The notes under the pieces were generated by a model, which made no database searches, was not told the DNA's origin, and saw only the letters and a program-made list of their open reading frames with translations. Both the position numbers and the translations under genes were made by a program. Below, one piece after another: positions 1-8,880 of a DNA stretch of 64,000 nt. This DNA is from Pseudarthrobacter sp. MM222 (GTDB lineage Bacteria; Actinomycetota; Actinomycetes; Actinomycetales; Micrococcaceae), in contig NZ_OX352321.1 in NCBI RefSeq assembly GCF_947090775.1, forward strand, positions 4,154,001 through 4,218,000, written 5' to 3'. How positions within the stretch are numbered: the stretch's first letter is position 1; each line of letters opens with the position of its first letter.

Positions 1-423
1 GGCATGGCCCTGTCCCTCGGCACCATGGCGCTGGCCTTCAGCTCGGCCACCGGCGAAGGCGATGCGATCTCCCTGCCCGGCGCCTGGGGTCCCGCGGCCC
101 TCGTCGCGGCCAACGTCTTCGTCATCAGCTTCGGCGCGTCCTGGGGCCCGCTGGTCTGGGTGCTGCTGGGTGAAATCTTCCCGTCGCGGATCCGGGCACG
201 TGCCCTGGGCCTCGCCGCTGCTGCCCAGTGGGTCGCTAACTTCGCCATCACCCTGAGCTTCCCTGTGATGGCCGCGGCCTCCCTGCCGCTGACGTACGCC
301 ATGTACGCGCTGTTCGCGGCGGCGTCGTTCTTCTTCGTGATGTTCAAGGTGCCGGAGACCAACGGAATGTCCCTGGAGCAGGCCGATACCCTGTTCGTCC
401 CGAAGGGCTCCGCTACGTCCTGA
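1..423 (+). CDS. MFS sugar-porter family transporter, C-terminal part (5' end outside window)
   Basis: The 140 visible codons are open from base 1 and end at TGA 421-423, so the gene begins upstream. They encode about four hydrophobic segments and a C-terminal PETNGMSLEQAD motif, which closely matches the PETKG-x-S-LEE signature that closes sugar-porter MFS proteins. The stretch LGEIFPSRIRARALG is the conserved loop between helices of the second half. The family imports sugars, polyols or related solutes by proton symport. The neighbouring mannitol genes make a polyol or sugar substrate plausible, but nothing visible fixes it. A strong terminator follows the stop, and mtlD converges from the other side. 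Confidence 0.9.
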   Translation, partial: GMALSLGTMALAFSSATGEGDAISLPGAWGPAALVAANVFVISFGASWGPLVWVLLGEIFPSRIRARALGLAAAAQWVANFAITLSFPVMAAASLPLTYAMYALFAAASFFFVMFKVPETNGMSLEQADTLFVPKGSATS

Positions 424-452
424 CGCTCCGGCACTTCGCCGAGGAGACAGTT

Positions 453-487
453 AACGCCCATGTTCCCGCGGAGCATGGGCGTTTTCT
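453..487 (+). terminator. Rho-independent terminator of the MFS gene
   Basis: A perfect 10-bp stem pairs 453-462 (AACGCCCATG) with 474-483 (CATGGGCGTT) around an 11-nt loop. It is followed by a TTTTC run and starts 30 bp after the stop codon. Confidence 0.85.
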
Positions 488-689
488 GTCATCTCGGCGG
501 GCCCGGTGGAGTATCGGCCGGGGCGCCCTGGGGCGAGTGCAGCGTCTGGTTGATCTTCCCGATCACCGGGAGGACGGCCGCGAGGGCTGCCCTGTCACAG
601 TCAGGCGGCCTAATGGTCAAGGAAGCCGAGTTGCCCTGTCACTCTGGGTTGCTAAAACCGGCGGATAGCAGCCGTAGGTGATAGCGCAA

Positions 690-731
690 CGGCAATAAAC
701 GCCGACGCCGGAACTCGCGTGAGTTCCGGCG
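690..731 (-). terminator. Terminator of the mtl operon
   Basis: A perfect 11-bp stem pairs 706-716 (CGCCGGAACTC) with 721-731 across a 4-nt GCGT loop. On the minus strand it lies about 22 bp after the mtlD stop and is followed by a T-rich GTTTATT tract. Confidence 0.8.
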
Positions 732-752
732 CCGGCCCAGCTAGGGCGTTGA

Positions 753-1901
753 TCAGACGACAGCCTTCGCTTCTTCGACCAGGGCGGAAACGGCCTGGAA
801 CAGCGGGTGGTTCCGCTCAAGGCCAGTGATCTTTTCCGTTGCCTCATCCGGCGCGGAGGCGGCGAGCAGCTTCGCCAGTTCCACGGCCTCGGCGTCGGCC
901 GGATCATTGAAACGCAGCGCGGCAGCGATCGCACCGAGCAGGGCTTCCGGGACGATCCCGCGTTCGGCGAGTTCCGCCGCCGGGCCAATGAAGCGCTCGT
1001 GCCGGCTGAGCTTGCGCAACGGCGCCCGGCCCACCCGGTTCACGGTGTCCGGCAGATGCGGGTTGGAGAAGCGGCCCAGAATCTTCTGCACATAGGCTTC
1101 CTGCTCCTCGCGGTTGAACCCGTGCTTGGCCACCAGCAGTTCCTTGGTCTCGTCCAGGACGGCGCTGACGTCCGCCGCCACGTCCTGATCGGCCATGGCC
1201 TCGGAGATTTTCTCCAGACCGGCCTCGAAGCCGAAGTAGGCGGCCGCGGCGTGGCCGGTGTTCACCGTGAACAGTTTCCGCTCGATGTAAGGTTCCAGGT
1301 TGTCCACGAAGGTGGCCCCCGGAATCACCGGCTCCTTGCCCGCGAAGGGCGTGCGGTCGATGACCCACTCGTAGAACGTCTCGACCGTGACATCCAGGCC
1401 CTGGCCCGCCTCCTGGTTGGGCACTATCCGGTCCACCGCTGTGTTCGCGAACACAGCGGCATCATCGAGGGAGCCGGCGGCCGGATCCCATTGGGCCGCC
1501 ACTTCGTCCCGAAGGATGTCCGTGGCGTTGATGGCGTTTTCACATGCCATCACCTGCAGCGGCGCCAGCCCCGTAGCCCGCGCCGCGATTCCCCTGGCGA
1601 TCACCGGGGCCACGAACTTCAGGATGTGCGGACCCACCGCCGTGGTGACGATGTCCGCCGTCGCGATCTCCGCGATGACGTCCGCTTCCTGGCTACTGGA
1701 GTTCAGCGCGCGGTAGTTCGTGACGGTGCGGACGGTGGGGTCCTCCCCCACCTCGTGGACCTGGTAGCTGTCCGCGGCGGCCAGCTGGGTGATCAGGGCA
1801 TCCGCGACGTCCGCGAACACCACCTCGTACCCCGCCTCGTGCAGCAGCAGGCCAACGAATCCGCGCCCGATGTTTCCGGCTCCGAAATGAACAGCCTTCA
1901 C
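753..1901 (-). CDS. mtlD: Mannitol-1-phosphate 5-dehydrogenase
   Basis: This 382-residue enzyme oxidises mannitol 1-phosphate, delivered by the PTS, to fructose 6-phosphate with NAD. The N-terminus has the Rossmann signature [11 protein letters not shown]. Residues around 205-215 ([18 protein letters not shown]) carry the K-x5-NTGH catalytic signature of the polyol-specific long-chain dehydrogenases, and the length is normal for MtlD. The start is GTG at 1901, whose G is also the last base of the mtlA stop (TAGTG), so translation should be coupled to mtlA. A terminator follows at 690-731. Confidence 0.95.
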   Translation of the reverse strand: MKAVHFGAGNIGRGFVGLLLHEAGYEVVFADVADALITQLAAADSYQVHEVGEDPTVRTVTNYRALNSSSQEADVIAEIATADIVTTAVGPHILKFVAPVIARGIAARATGLAPLQVMACENAINATDILRDEVAAQWDPAAGSLDDAAVFANTAVDRIVPNQEAGQGLDVTVETFYEWVIDRTPFAGKEPVIPGATFVDNLEPYIERKLFTVNTGHAAAAYFGFEAGLEKISEAMADQDVAADVSAVLDETKELLVAKHGFNREEQEAYVQKILGRFSNPHLPDTVNRVGRAPLRKLSRHERFIGPAAELAERGIVPEALLGAIAAALRFNDPADAEAVELAKLLAASAPDEATEKITGLERNHPLFQAVSALVEEAKAVV

Positions 1902-3937
1902 TATGAGTTGACCTTTCCGAACAGGTCCAGCACTTCATCGACAGTCGTGGCGGCCTCAAGCTGCGCCACCTGCGCCTTATTGGTGAAGACCTTCGCGATC
2001 GAGGAGAGGATGTGGAGGTGTTCGTTGTTGATGCCGGCGACGCCGACGACGAACTTCACTTCCTTGCCGTTCCAGTCGATGCCGTCGGGGTAGCGGACCA
2101 CGGAGACCGCGGACTTCAGAATGTGGTCCTTGGCGGCGTTGGTACCGTGCGGGATGGCGAGGTAGCTGCCCATGTAGGTGGACACGGACTCCTCTCGCTC
2201 GTGCATGGCGTCAATGTAGCCGGAGTCGACGGCGCCGCGCTCCAGCAGCAGCCGGCCCGCCTCGTCAATCGCGGCGTCCCGCGTGGTTGCCGTGCCGTTG
2301 AGGACAACGCTGTCGGCCACCAGGATGCCTGCAGGGCCGGCCCCGGCTTCCGCGCCGGTATCCGCCGCCGGGGCTGTACCGGTGTCCGTTGCGGGGGTTT
2401 CCGCAAGGTGCGTGCCCTGGCCCGCGCCCGCCGGCTCGGCGTTGCTGCTCCGAACCAGTTCCACGATCTCGTCGTACCGCGGGCTGTTCATGAAGTTGTC
2501 CACCGACACATGGACGGCGCTGGCCGTGGCGGGCTTTGCCCGTTCGGTCAGGTCCTGGTGCGTGATGACGACGTCGTACGTGTCGTCGAGGTTGGCGATC
2601 GCGGAATTTGTGACCTTGACGTCCGGGTAGCCGGCCGCCTTGATCTTGTTCCGGAGCACCGAGGCGCCCATCGCGCTGGAGCCCATGCCTGCGTCGCAGG
2701 CGAAGACGATGTTCTTGACCGGGCCGGCCAGCACCGCGGTGGTTGCACCACCGGCGCCCGCGCCCGTCAGGGCGGAGGAGATGGAACTCTTCTTGCCTTT
2801 CATCTCTTCCATGCGGGAAGTGGCCGCGTTCAGGCTGTCCTCCTCGGTGTCACCCACCGGGGTCTTGCTGGACTTCAGGATTACTGAGGCGATCAGGAAG
2901 GAGACAGCGGCAGCCAGTACCACCGCAAGGATCACGCCTAGGTAGCTGTCACGGGAAGTCTGGGCGAGCACCGCGAAGATGGACCCTGGTGCGGCCGGCG
3001 CCACGAGGCCGGCGTTCGTGATGGACAGTGTTGCGATACCCGTCATGCCGCCACCGATCGCGGCGAGGATCAGGATCGGCTTCATCAGCACGTAGGGGAA
3101 GTAAATCTCGTGGATGCCGCCGAAGAACTGGATAATCGCTGCGCCCGGCGCCGACGCCTTGGCAGCGCCGCGGCCGAAGAACATGTAGGCGAGCAGGATG
3201 CCGATTCCGGGGCCGGGGTTGGCCTCCAGCAGGAACAGGATGGACTTGCCCTGCTCCAGGGACTGCTGGATGCCGAGCGGGGTCAGCACGCCGTGGTTGA
3301 TGGCGTTGTTCAGGAACAGCACCTTGGCGGGCTCAATGAAAATGCTGGTCAGCGGCAGGAGTCCGTTATTGACCAGGAACTGGACCACGTTTCCTGCTCC
3401 CGTGCTGAAAGCCGTGACCAGCGGGGAAATTCCGTAGAACCCGAGCATGGCCAGCAGGGCGCCCCAGATGCCTGCGGAGAAGTTGTTCACCAGCATTTCA
3501 AAGCCGGGGCGGATTTTCCCGTCCCAGATGGCGTCGATCTTCTTCATGGTCCAGCCGCCGAGGGGGCCCATAATCATGGCACCGATGAACATCGGGATAC
3601 CGGCGCCGACAATGACCCCCATGGTGCCGATGGCGCCAACGACGCCGCCTCTGTGGCCGTACACCATCTTGCCGCCGGTGTAGGCAATCAGGAGGGGCAG
3701 CAGGTAGGTGATCATCGGGCCGACGAGGCCCACGTTCGGCGCGCCCTCGGCGTTGGTGCCGAAGCCGCCCAGGGCCGGTACGGGGATCCACCCCTTCTCG
3801 ATGAAGAGGGCGGTGATGAGGCCCCAGGCGATGAACGCCCCGATGTTGGGCATGATCATTCCGGACAGGAACGTCCCGAACTTCTGGACGCCCACCCGCA
3901 CGCTGGTACGGGGTTTCGCAACTGTCTCTGTTGCCAT
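1901..3937 (-). CDS. mtlA: PTS mannitol transporter, fused EIICBA
   Basis: This membrane permease takes up and phosphorylates mannitol. All three domains lie in one 678-residue chain. The EIIC membrane domain covers about 1-350, with the conserved GGIHEIYF near 273-280. EIIB covers about 405-500 with phosphocysteine motif CDAGMGSS (Cys about 414). EIIA covers about 535-678 with IPHGTN (phospho-His about 597). An Ala/Thr/Gly-rich linker separates B and A. The order CBA in a single chain matches E. coli MtlA. The start codon follows an AGGAAA site. The gene lies 58 bp after a TetR gene on the same strand and overlaps mtlD by one base. It needs PtsI, encoded divergently here, and HPr, which is not in the window. 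Confidence 0.95.
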   Translation of the reverse strand: MATETVAKPRTSVRVGVQKFGTFLSGMIMPNIGAFIAWGLITALFIEKGWIPVPALGGFGTNAEGAPNVGLVGPMITYLLPLLIAYTGGKMVYGHRGGVVGAIGTMGVIVGAGIPMFIGAMIMGPLGGWTMKKIDAIWDGKIRPGFEMLVNNFSAGIWGALLAMLGFYGISPLVTAFSTGAGNVVQFLVNNGLLPLTSIFIEPAKVLFLNNAINHGVLTPLGIQQSLEQGKSILFLLEANPGPGIGILLAYMFFGRGAAKASAPGAAIIQFFGGIHEIYFPYVLMKPILILAAIGGGMTGIATLSITNAGLVAPAAPGSIFAVLAQTSRDSYLGVILAVVLAAAVSFLIASVILKSSKTPVGDTEEDSLNAATSRMEEMKGKKSSISSALTGAGAGGATTAVLAGPVKNIVFACDAGMGSSAMGASVLRNKIKAAGYPDVKVTNSAIANLDDTYDVVITHQDLTERAKPATASAVHVSVDNFMNSPRYDEIVELVRSSNAEPAGAGQGTHLAETPATDTGTAPAADTGAEAGAGPAGILVADSVVLNGTATTRDAAIDEAGRLLLERGAVDSGYIDAMHEREESVSTYMGSYLAIPHGTNAAKDHILKSAVSVVRYPDGIDWNGKEVKFVVGVAGINNEHLHILSSIAKVFTNKAQVAQLEAATTVDEVLDLFGKVNS

Positions 3938-3995
3938 GTGATTTCCTAACCGTGATTCCTGCTGCTCCGCAGGACGATCCGATGATTTCGACGAG

Positions 3996-4724
3996 CTAGC
4001 TGGTGGAGCTGGTAGAGATTCGGTGGAGCCATTCGAGGAACAGCTTGAGTTCCGAGCTGGAGAGTTGGTCCGAGTGCGACGCCTGGAGAGCCGCGTTCAA
4101 GGCGATGGCCGCGACGACCACCGAGGATTTCCCGGAATTATCAGCCCCGTGGTCCCGGGCCTGCTCCGTGGAAACGGCGAAGATCATGGCATCACGGGTC
4201 ATGGCGGACAGCTCGAGGTTCCGCTCCGGCGCCTTTTCCGCGATCAGCATGAGCGTCACGCCCACGTTGGCCGCCAGGATGCTCCTGGCCGCTTCCCGGG
4301 GCGGGACGTTGAGTTGGCCTGCGACGGCGGCCTTGTTCAGGAGCTCCTCCATGAGCGCCTCGGCATCGGCGACGATGACGGGGCGGCTCTCCGGACGGAT
4401 ATTTCCGAACATGACCAAATACAGTTCCGGTTGCTTGAGGCCGAACTGCACGTGCTTGTCCCACATCCGGCGGATATCTTCCAGCGGCTGCCCGGACGGC
4501 GCGAAGTCGCGTTCGTCCGCCACGTACTCCTCAAAACCTGCCGCGACGACCGCGTCGAACAGCCCTTCCTTGTCACCGAAGTGGTGGTAAAGGGTGGGGG
4601 CAGTCACCCCCGCCAGTTTGGTGATCTGGCGGGTGGAAACGGCGGCCCCGGCTGAGTTGGCCAGCAACTCGGCGGCTGCACGGAGCAGCCGCATTTTGGG
4701 CGGAAGCTGGCCATCGAAACTCAT
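3996..4724 (-). CDS. TetR/AcrR family regulator upstream of mtlAD
   Basis: The 242-residue protein has an N-terminal TetR helix-turn-helix (about residues 12-55, with VSTRQITKLAGVTAPTLYHHFGDKEGLF) and an all-helical ligand domain whose ligand cannot be predicted. It reads in the same direction as mtlA, 58 bp upstream, and divergently from ptsI, so it is a candidate regulator of both. The ATG at 4724 has no Shine-Dalgarno site, but TAGGGT lies exactly 7 nt upstream, which fits a leaderless transcript. A palindrome at 4743-4757 just upstream of that box suggests autoregulation. Known mannitol regulators in other bacteria belong to the MtlR, DeoR or GntR types, so the role here is inferred from position. 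Confidence 0.85.
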   Translation of the reverse strand: MSFDGQLPPKMRLLRAAAELLANSAGAAVSTRQITKLAGVTAPTLYHHFGDKEGLFDAVVAAGFEEYVADERDFAPSGQPLEDIRRMWDKHVQFGLKQPELYLVMFGNIRPESRPVIVADAEALMEELLNKAAVAGQLNVPPREAARSILAANVGVTLMLIAEKAPERNLELSAMTRDAMIFAVSTEQARDHGADNSGKSSVVVAAIALNAALQASHSDQLSSSELKLFLEWLHRISTSSTS

Positions 4725-4742
4725 AACCGCTACCCTAGCACC

Positions 4743-4757
4743 TATAGCAACGCTATA
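4743..4757. promoter_or_regulatory. Candidate operator of the mtl TetR regulator
   Basis: TATAGC-AAC-GCTATA is a perfect 6-3-6 palindrome. It lies 19 bp before the TetR start, directly upstream of its putative -10 box (TAGGGT, 4732-4737), in the divergent region shared with ptsI. Confidence 0.5.
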
Positions 4758-4896
4758 TGAAGTGCATCACATACAATTTTTTCAGGTGCCGCGATCCCCC
4801 GGCTGACGTAGCCGTCAGCCGGGTGCAGACATGGTCTAGCGGATCAGCGGCGGCGCCTGAACCGGCCCCGGCCACGGCAGAGAATGAGGACCTTCA

Positions 4897-6582
4897 GTGC
4901 AGAACTTCCCAGGCGTAGGCGTCAGCCCCGGCCGCATCATCGGCACCATCCGCCAGATGCCCAAACCGATCAGCGAACCCCCGGCGGGCGAACAACTGCC
5001 GGCCGGCGGCACGGCGGAGGAAGCCACGGCGGCGCTGAAAGCGGCCGCCAGGGCAGTCCACGACGAGCTCAAGGCCCGGTCCGAGACTGTCAGCGGGGAC
5101 GGGAAGGCAGTCCTGGAGGCCACGGCACTCATGGCCACGGACACCATGCTCCTGAAGAGCGCCGCCAAGCTGATCGGCCGCGGGGCCTCCAACCAGCGGG
5201 CCATCTGGGAAGCCGGCGCCTCCGTCTCGGAGATGCTGCACAACCTGGGCGGCTACATGGCCGAGCGCGCTACCGACGTCCTGGACGTCCGCGCCCGGAT
5301 CGTGGCCGAACTGCGGGGCGTGCCCGCCCCCGGCATCCCCACGTCCGCCACGCCGTTCATCCTCATCGCCGAGGACCTCGCACCCGCCGACACCGCGACC
5401 CTGGACCCGGAGAAGGTCCTGGCGCTGCTCACGGCCGGCGGTGGGCCGCAGTCGCACACCGCCATCATTGCCCGGTCCCTGGGCCTGCCCGCCGTCGTGG
5501 CCGCGGCCGGCGTCGACGAGCTCCCCGACGGGACCGAGGTGTACGTGGACGGCGCCGCCGGTTTGATCACGGTGGACCCGGGCGAATCCGAGCGCGCGGC
5601 CGCAGCCCACTGGGCGGCCACCGCCTCGCTGCTGGCCGACTTTGACGGCACGGGCGCGACGGCGGACGGTCACCTGGTGCCGCTCCTGGCCAACGTCGGC
5701 GGAGCCAAGGACGCCGTGGCAGCCGCCGCGCTGAACGCCCAGGGAGTGGGCCTCTTCCGCACCGAGTTCTGCTTCCTGGAACGAGACACCGAACCCACTG
5801 TGGACGAGCAGGCCGCCGCCTACAAGGGCGTCTTCGACGCCTTCCCAGGGAAAAAGGTGGTGCTCCGGACCCTCGACGCGGGAGCTGACAAGCCCCTGCC
5901 CTTCCTGACCGACGCCACCGAGCCCAACCCGGCCCTCGGCGTCCGCGGCTACCGGACCGACTTCACCACGCCAGGTGTACTGGAACGCCAGCTGCAGGCC
6001 ATCGCCCGGGCGGAGCAGGAATCCGAAGCGGACGTTTGGGTCATGGCGCCGATGATTTCCACGGCCGAGGAAGCCGCCCGGTTCGCCGGGATGTGCACCG
6101 CGGCCGGGATCAAAACCCCCGGTGTCATGGTGGAGGTACCCTCCGCGGCCCTGACCGCCGAGGCCATCCTCCGCGAGGTCGGCTTCGCCAGCCTGGGCAC
6201 CAACGACCTCACGCAGTACGCCATGGCGGCGGACCGCCAGCTCGGCCCGCTCGCGGCCCTGAACACCCCGTGGCAGCCCGCCGTGCTCCGGCTGGTCGGC
6301 CTGACGGTCGAGGGCTCCGCCGCGGAGGGCCACAACAAGCCGGTGGGTGTCTGCGGCGAGGCCGCAGCGGACCCTGCCCTCGCCGTCGTCCTCACCGGGC
6401 TGGGCGTCACCACACTGTCCATGACGGCGCGATCGATCGCGGCCGTGTCCGCCGTGCTCAAGACCGTCACCCTCGCCGAGGCGCAGGAGCTTGCCAAGCT
6501 GGCACTCTCCGCGCCCAGCGCGACGGAGGCGCGGGCATGGGTCCGGGAGAAGCTGCCGGTGCTTGAGGAGCTCGGGCTGTAG
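4897..6582 (+). CDS. ptsI: Phosphoenolpyruvate-protein phosphotransferase (PTS enzyme I)
   Basis: Enzyme I transfers the phosphoryl group from PEP to HPr, the first step of all PTS uptake. At 561 residues it has the normal length. The phosphohistidine motif GGGPQSHTAIIAR lies near His187. The PEP-binding TIM barrel contains GLFRTEFCFL, and the C-terminal active-site motif PVGVCGEAA carries the conserved Cys. The start is GTG 4897, chosen because GAGGA lies 6 nt upstream. The gene is divergent from the TetR-mtlA-mtlD unit. No HPr (ptsH) gene is visible on either side, although the two are often adjacent. Confidence 0.95.
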   Translation: MQNFPGVGVSPGRIIGTIRQMPKPISEPPAGEQLPAGGTAEEATAALKAAARAVHDELKARSETVSGDGKAVLEATALMATDTMLLKSAAKLIGRGASNQRAIWEAGASVSEMLHNLGGYMAERATDVLDVRARIVAELRGVPAPGIPTSATPFILIAEDLAPADTATLDPEKVLALLTAGGGPQSHTAIIARSLGLPAVVAAAGVDELPDGTEVYVDGAAGLITVDPGESERAAAAHWAATASLLADFDGTGATADGHLVPLLANVGGAKDAVAAAALNAQGVGLFRTEFCFLERDTEPTVDEQAAAYKGVFDAFPGKKVVLRTLDAGADKPLPFLTDATEPNPALGVRGYRTDFTTPGVLERQLQAIARAEQESEADVWVMAPMISTAEEAARFAGMCTAAGIKTPGVMVEVPSAALTAEAILREVGFASLGTNDLTQYAMAADRQLGPLAALNTPWQPAVLRLVGLTVEGSAAEGHNKPVGVCGEAAADPALAVVLTGLGVTTLSMTARSIAAVSAVLKTVTLAEAQELAKLALSAPSATEARAWVREKLPVLEELGL

Positions 6583-6633
6583 CGCGGCAGTTCGGCGGCG
6601 TAAGCCTCCACCCGGGGCGCTAGGATGCACTCC

Positions 6634-7056
6634 ATGGCACTGATAGCTCCCCGGGTGACGGCCGGCCTTCCAGCCGAGGACGCGCAGAAACTCAAGTACG
6701 CCCTGAACGGCAGCGACGACATCACTGTTTTCGTGGACGGCACGGTGCATCGGCTGCCGCCGCAGGCGCGGGACGCCGTCGTCGATCTGCTCAGCCGGTT
6801 CAGCCGCGGCGAGGCGGTCACGGTCAGCAGCGTCGAGGAGATGCTCACCACCTCGAAGGCCGCGGAGCTGGCCGGTATCTCGCATACCTACCTGCGGAAT
6901 ATGACGGACCGGGGCGAAATCCCGGTGGAATACCGGGGCACGCACCGCCGCATCAGGCTGGCGGACATCATGGCCTGGCTTGAAACGCAGAAGAAGAACA
7001 GTACTGCCGACGGCGCCAGGGGAGCCGAGCATGACGGTGCCCCGGATGGTTCGTGA
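6634..7056 (+). CDS. Small helix-turn-helix protein, excisionase (HTH_17) type
   Basis: The 140-residue protein has a C-terminal MerR/excisionase-like winged helix at about residues 75-115 (TTSKAAELAGISHTYLRNM then YRGTHRRIRLADIMAWLE). Its N-terminal half resembles the leader domain of antitoxin-type excisionase-family proteins. I chose ATG 6634 over ATG 6625. TAGGAT at 6621-6626 would be a -10 box 7 nt before 6634 (leaderless), and alternatively AGGA would serve as a Shine-Dalgarno site. Proteins of this type often pair with a PIN toxin, but no PIN gene is visible. No integrase or attachment site is present, so it is not evidence of a mobile element. Its DNA target is unknown. Confidence 0.75.
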   Translation: MALIAPRVTAGLPAEDAQKLKYALNGSDDITVFVDGTVHRLPPQARDAVVDLLSRFSRGEAVTVSSVEEMLTTSKAAELAGISHTYLRNMTDRGEIPVEYRGTHRRIRLADIMAWLETQKKNSTADGARGAEHDGAPDGS

Positions 7057-7130
7057 AGCCGTGATAAGGATCAAGCAACGATCCCGGCCCGGCGCGGAAA
7101 CGCGGAGAAGGCCGGGGTTACGCTTGAATC

Positions 7131-7430
7131 GTGGGTAAGTTCAGAGGGTGGCACATCGTGGCTGGCATAGCCGCCATGGTGCTCACCGGCATCCTCGGAA
7201 CCGCGATGGGCCTGAACAACACGGCCACTTTCATGTCCAGCTGTGTCGCCTTCGTGGCGGTCTCCATGTGGATGGACAGCAGGATTGCTCGCCGCAGGCG
7301 GGAAACGGCGCGCGAGGAGACGGCGCGGGAAACGGCGCGCCCGGACGCCGCCGGCGGGCCCGGACGCCGGTCCGCGACGGACCTTACCCTAGACGCCGAC
7401 AGCCCCAAACGGGACGGCCACGGCGGCTAG
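7131..7430 (+). CDS. Small membrane protein of unknown function
   Basis: The 99-residue product has two short hydrophobic segments near residues 7-25 and 29-47. A very charged tail follows, with alternating RRRRETAREE-type repeats of Arg, Glu and Ala, and is probably cytosolic. The start is GTG 7131, preceded at 6 nt by TACGCT, which fits a leaderless actinobacterial promoter; there is no Shine-Dalgarno site. I do not recognise the family. The gene is convergent with the PucR regulator, 10 bp away. Confidence 0.6.
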   Translation: MGKFRGWHIVAGIAAMVLTGILGTAMGLNNTATFMSSCVAFVAVSMWMDSRIARRRRETAREETARETARPDAAGGPGRRSATDLTLDADSPKRDGHGG

Positions 7431-7440
7431 CGTCCGCCCG

Positions 7441-8661
7441 CTAGATTCTGGGCCGTTCCGCCCAGCGCCGCGCCTTGAGCGCCGCGTGGAGTTCCAGCCG
7501 CACCATTCCCTTGAGCGGATCCACGCCCAGAAGCTGCCGGATCCGGCCGAGCCGGTTGTAGATGCTGCTCCGGTGCAGATGCAGTTTGTCGGCCACTTCC
7601 TGGACCGAGCCGTCGTTGTCATAGAACAGCTCGAGCACGGGCAGGAGTTCCCCGTTCCGGTCCTGGTCCTCCAGGAGGCGGAAGTAGACCGAGCCCGAAT
7701 CCGCCCAGGCCCCTGCACCGCCCCCGGCTGAGGCCAGCAGCTGGTAGAGCCCGGTGGCGCGGGAGTCGACCAGTTCGCCCAGCTGGGGGTCCACCGCCGC
7801 GGCCTGCGCCGCCTGCCGGGACTCGCGGTACGCCTCGGGGAGGTCCCGTGGCTTGGTGAAGCCCTCGGACGTGCCGAGGATGATCCGGCGGACGGGCCGT
7901 CCGGAGCGTTTGGCGAGCTCCAGCTGGTAGTGGACGAGGACCTGGGCGTGGTTCGCCCGGCCGGTGGATTCCTGGAACAAGACAACGGCGTGGGTTTCGG
8001 TGCCGGCGCTGAACAGGGCCGCGTCCACGCCGATCGTGGCCTGCAGCGCGGCGGAGCGGTGGATCAGGGTGGAGGCGATGGGGTCCGATCCCTCGGCCCA
8101 GCCGTCGGCGTCGAGTACGGTCACAAGCTGCCAGGGCCCGCGTCCCTGCACTTCCTTCCAACCGGCCACGGCAGCGACCGCGTTGGACTCACCCCGGCAG
8201 GCGGCGAGGAATTCCTGCTCGCGGCGTCGACGGAACTCCGACTCCGCAGTGTTGGAATCCAGCAGCAAGGCGGAGAGCTGCTCCACCTCCCGGGCAACGT
8301 CAGGGAGGTGGGTCAGCACCGAAGTAGCACTGGGCTCCTCGGCGTCGAGCTGGACCCACAGGTAACCCACCCGGAAACCACGCACCAGCAGCGGCACGCA
8401 GACCCGGCCGAGCATTCCCAGCTCCTCGTTCGCCGGAACGACGACGGGGCGCACCGCCGTCGCGATCCCGTGCGAGAGCTGCCAGGCGCTGACATCCACC
8501 GGCACCCGCTTGCTGAGCAGGAAGTTCACCCTGACCCGGTCCGCATGCGACTGGTTGGAACTGTAGGCGAGCAGGAGCCCGTCTAGGTCCTCGAGCGAGA
8601 GGCCCCGGCCCAGCTTCAGCGCCACCTGCTCCACGAGCTGTTCCACGTCCTGCTGCTGCAT
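7441..8661 (-). CDS. PucR family transcriptional regulator, divergent from ald (AdeR-like)
   Basis: The 406-residue protein has an N-terminal sensor-like region, a central GGDEF-like PucR region, and the C-terminal PucR helix-turn-helix (residues about 345-395, with [22 protein letters not shown]). It is divergent from alanine dehydrogenase. In Bacillus subtilis the ald activator AdeR is also a PucR-family protein, so activation of ald in response to alanine is a reasonable inference. ATG 8661 has no Shine-Dalgarno site, but TAGTCT (8668-8673 on the minus strand) lies 6 nt upstream, suggesting a leaderless mRNA. A 10-bp inverted repeat spans the divergent promoter region. Confidence 0.85.
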   Translation of the reverse strand: MQQQDVEQLVEQVALKLGRGLSLEDLDGLLLAYSSNQSHADRVRVNFLLSKRVPVDVSAWQLSHGIATAVRPVVVPANEELGMLGRVCVPLLVRGFRVGYLWVQLDAEEPSATSVLTHLPDVAREVEQLSALLLDSNTAESEFRRRREQEFLAACRGESNAVAAVAGWKEVQGRGPWQLVTVLDADGWAEGSDPIASTLIHRSAALQATIGVDAALFSAGTETHAVVLFQESTGRANHAQVLVHYQLELAKRSGRPVRRIILGTSEGFTKPRDLPEAYRESRQAAQAAAVDPQLGELVDSRATGLYQLLASAGGGAGAWADSGSVYFRLLEDQDRNGELLPVLELFYDNDGSVQEVADKLHLHRSSIYNRLGRIRQLLGVDPLKGMVRLELHAALKARRWAERPRI

Positions 8662-8689
8662 CCTGCCAGACTACTGGGGAGAACGGACA

Positions 8690-8800
8690 GCAGGCGACAC
8701 CTGACGTCCCCGGACTCGACAGTTGTCTATTGCCCGTTCGCAGAAACCGCGCAAATCCGCGGAACGCCCGCGATGCCGCCTGTCTGTCCTTGTCGCCTGC
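8690..8800. promoter_or_regulatory. Divergent PucR/ald promoter region with spaced inverted repeat
   Basis: GCAGGCGACA at 8690-8699 is the exact reverse complement of TGTCGCCTGC at 8791-8800, placing one half-site beside each promoter. A plausible ald -10 box, TATTCT, lies at 8815-8820. These are candidate binding sites for the PucR-type regulator. Confidence 0.4.
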
Positions 8801-8880
8801 CTCACAGCGGGATTTATTCTGGAACTACGACATCCCGCACACCCCGGCCCACAAGGCCACCAGCACTGGAGCCAACAAAA

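Larger units (their letters stand above)
424..752. other. Convergent intergenic region between MFS gene and mtlD
   Basis: This 329-bp gap lies between two convergent genes. It holds a hairpin terminator at each end (453-487 for the plus-strand gene, 690-731 for mtlD). The roughly 200 bp between them show no convincing reading frame, ribosome-binding site or repeat. Confidence 0.6.

Noticed and set aside
460-681. 73-codon plus-strand frame in the gap after the MFS gene, considered as a possible HPr
   Set aside because: It starts inside a terminator loop, has no HPr phospho-His motif and no ribosome site.
6634-7056. Mobile element suggested by an excisionase-type helix-turn-helix
   Set aside because: There is no integrase, no att-like repeats and no tRNA target, and the neighbours are housekeeping. 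HTH_17 proteins are common outside mobile DNA.
4894-7074. A very long open frame on the minus strand opposite ptsI
   Set aside because: It is a high-GC mirror of the ptsI codons. Its translation is low-complexity Gly/Arg/His/Asp-rich with no domain, and ptsI is unambiguous.
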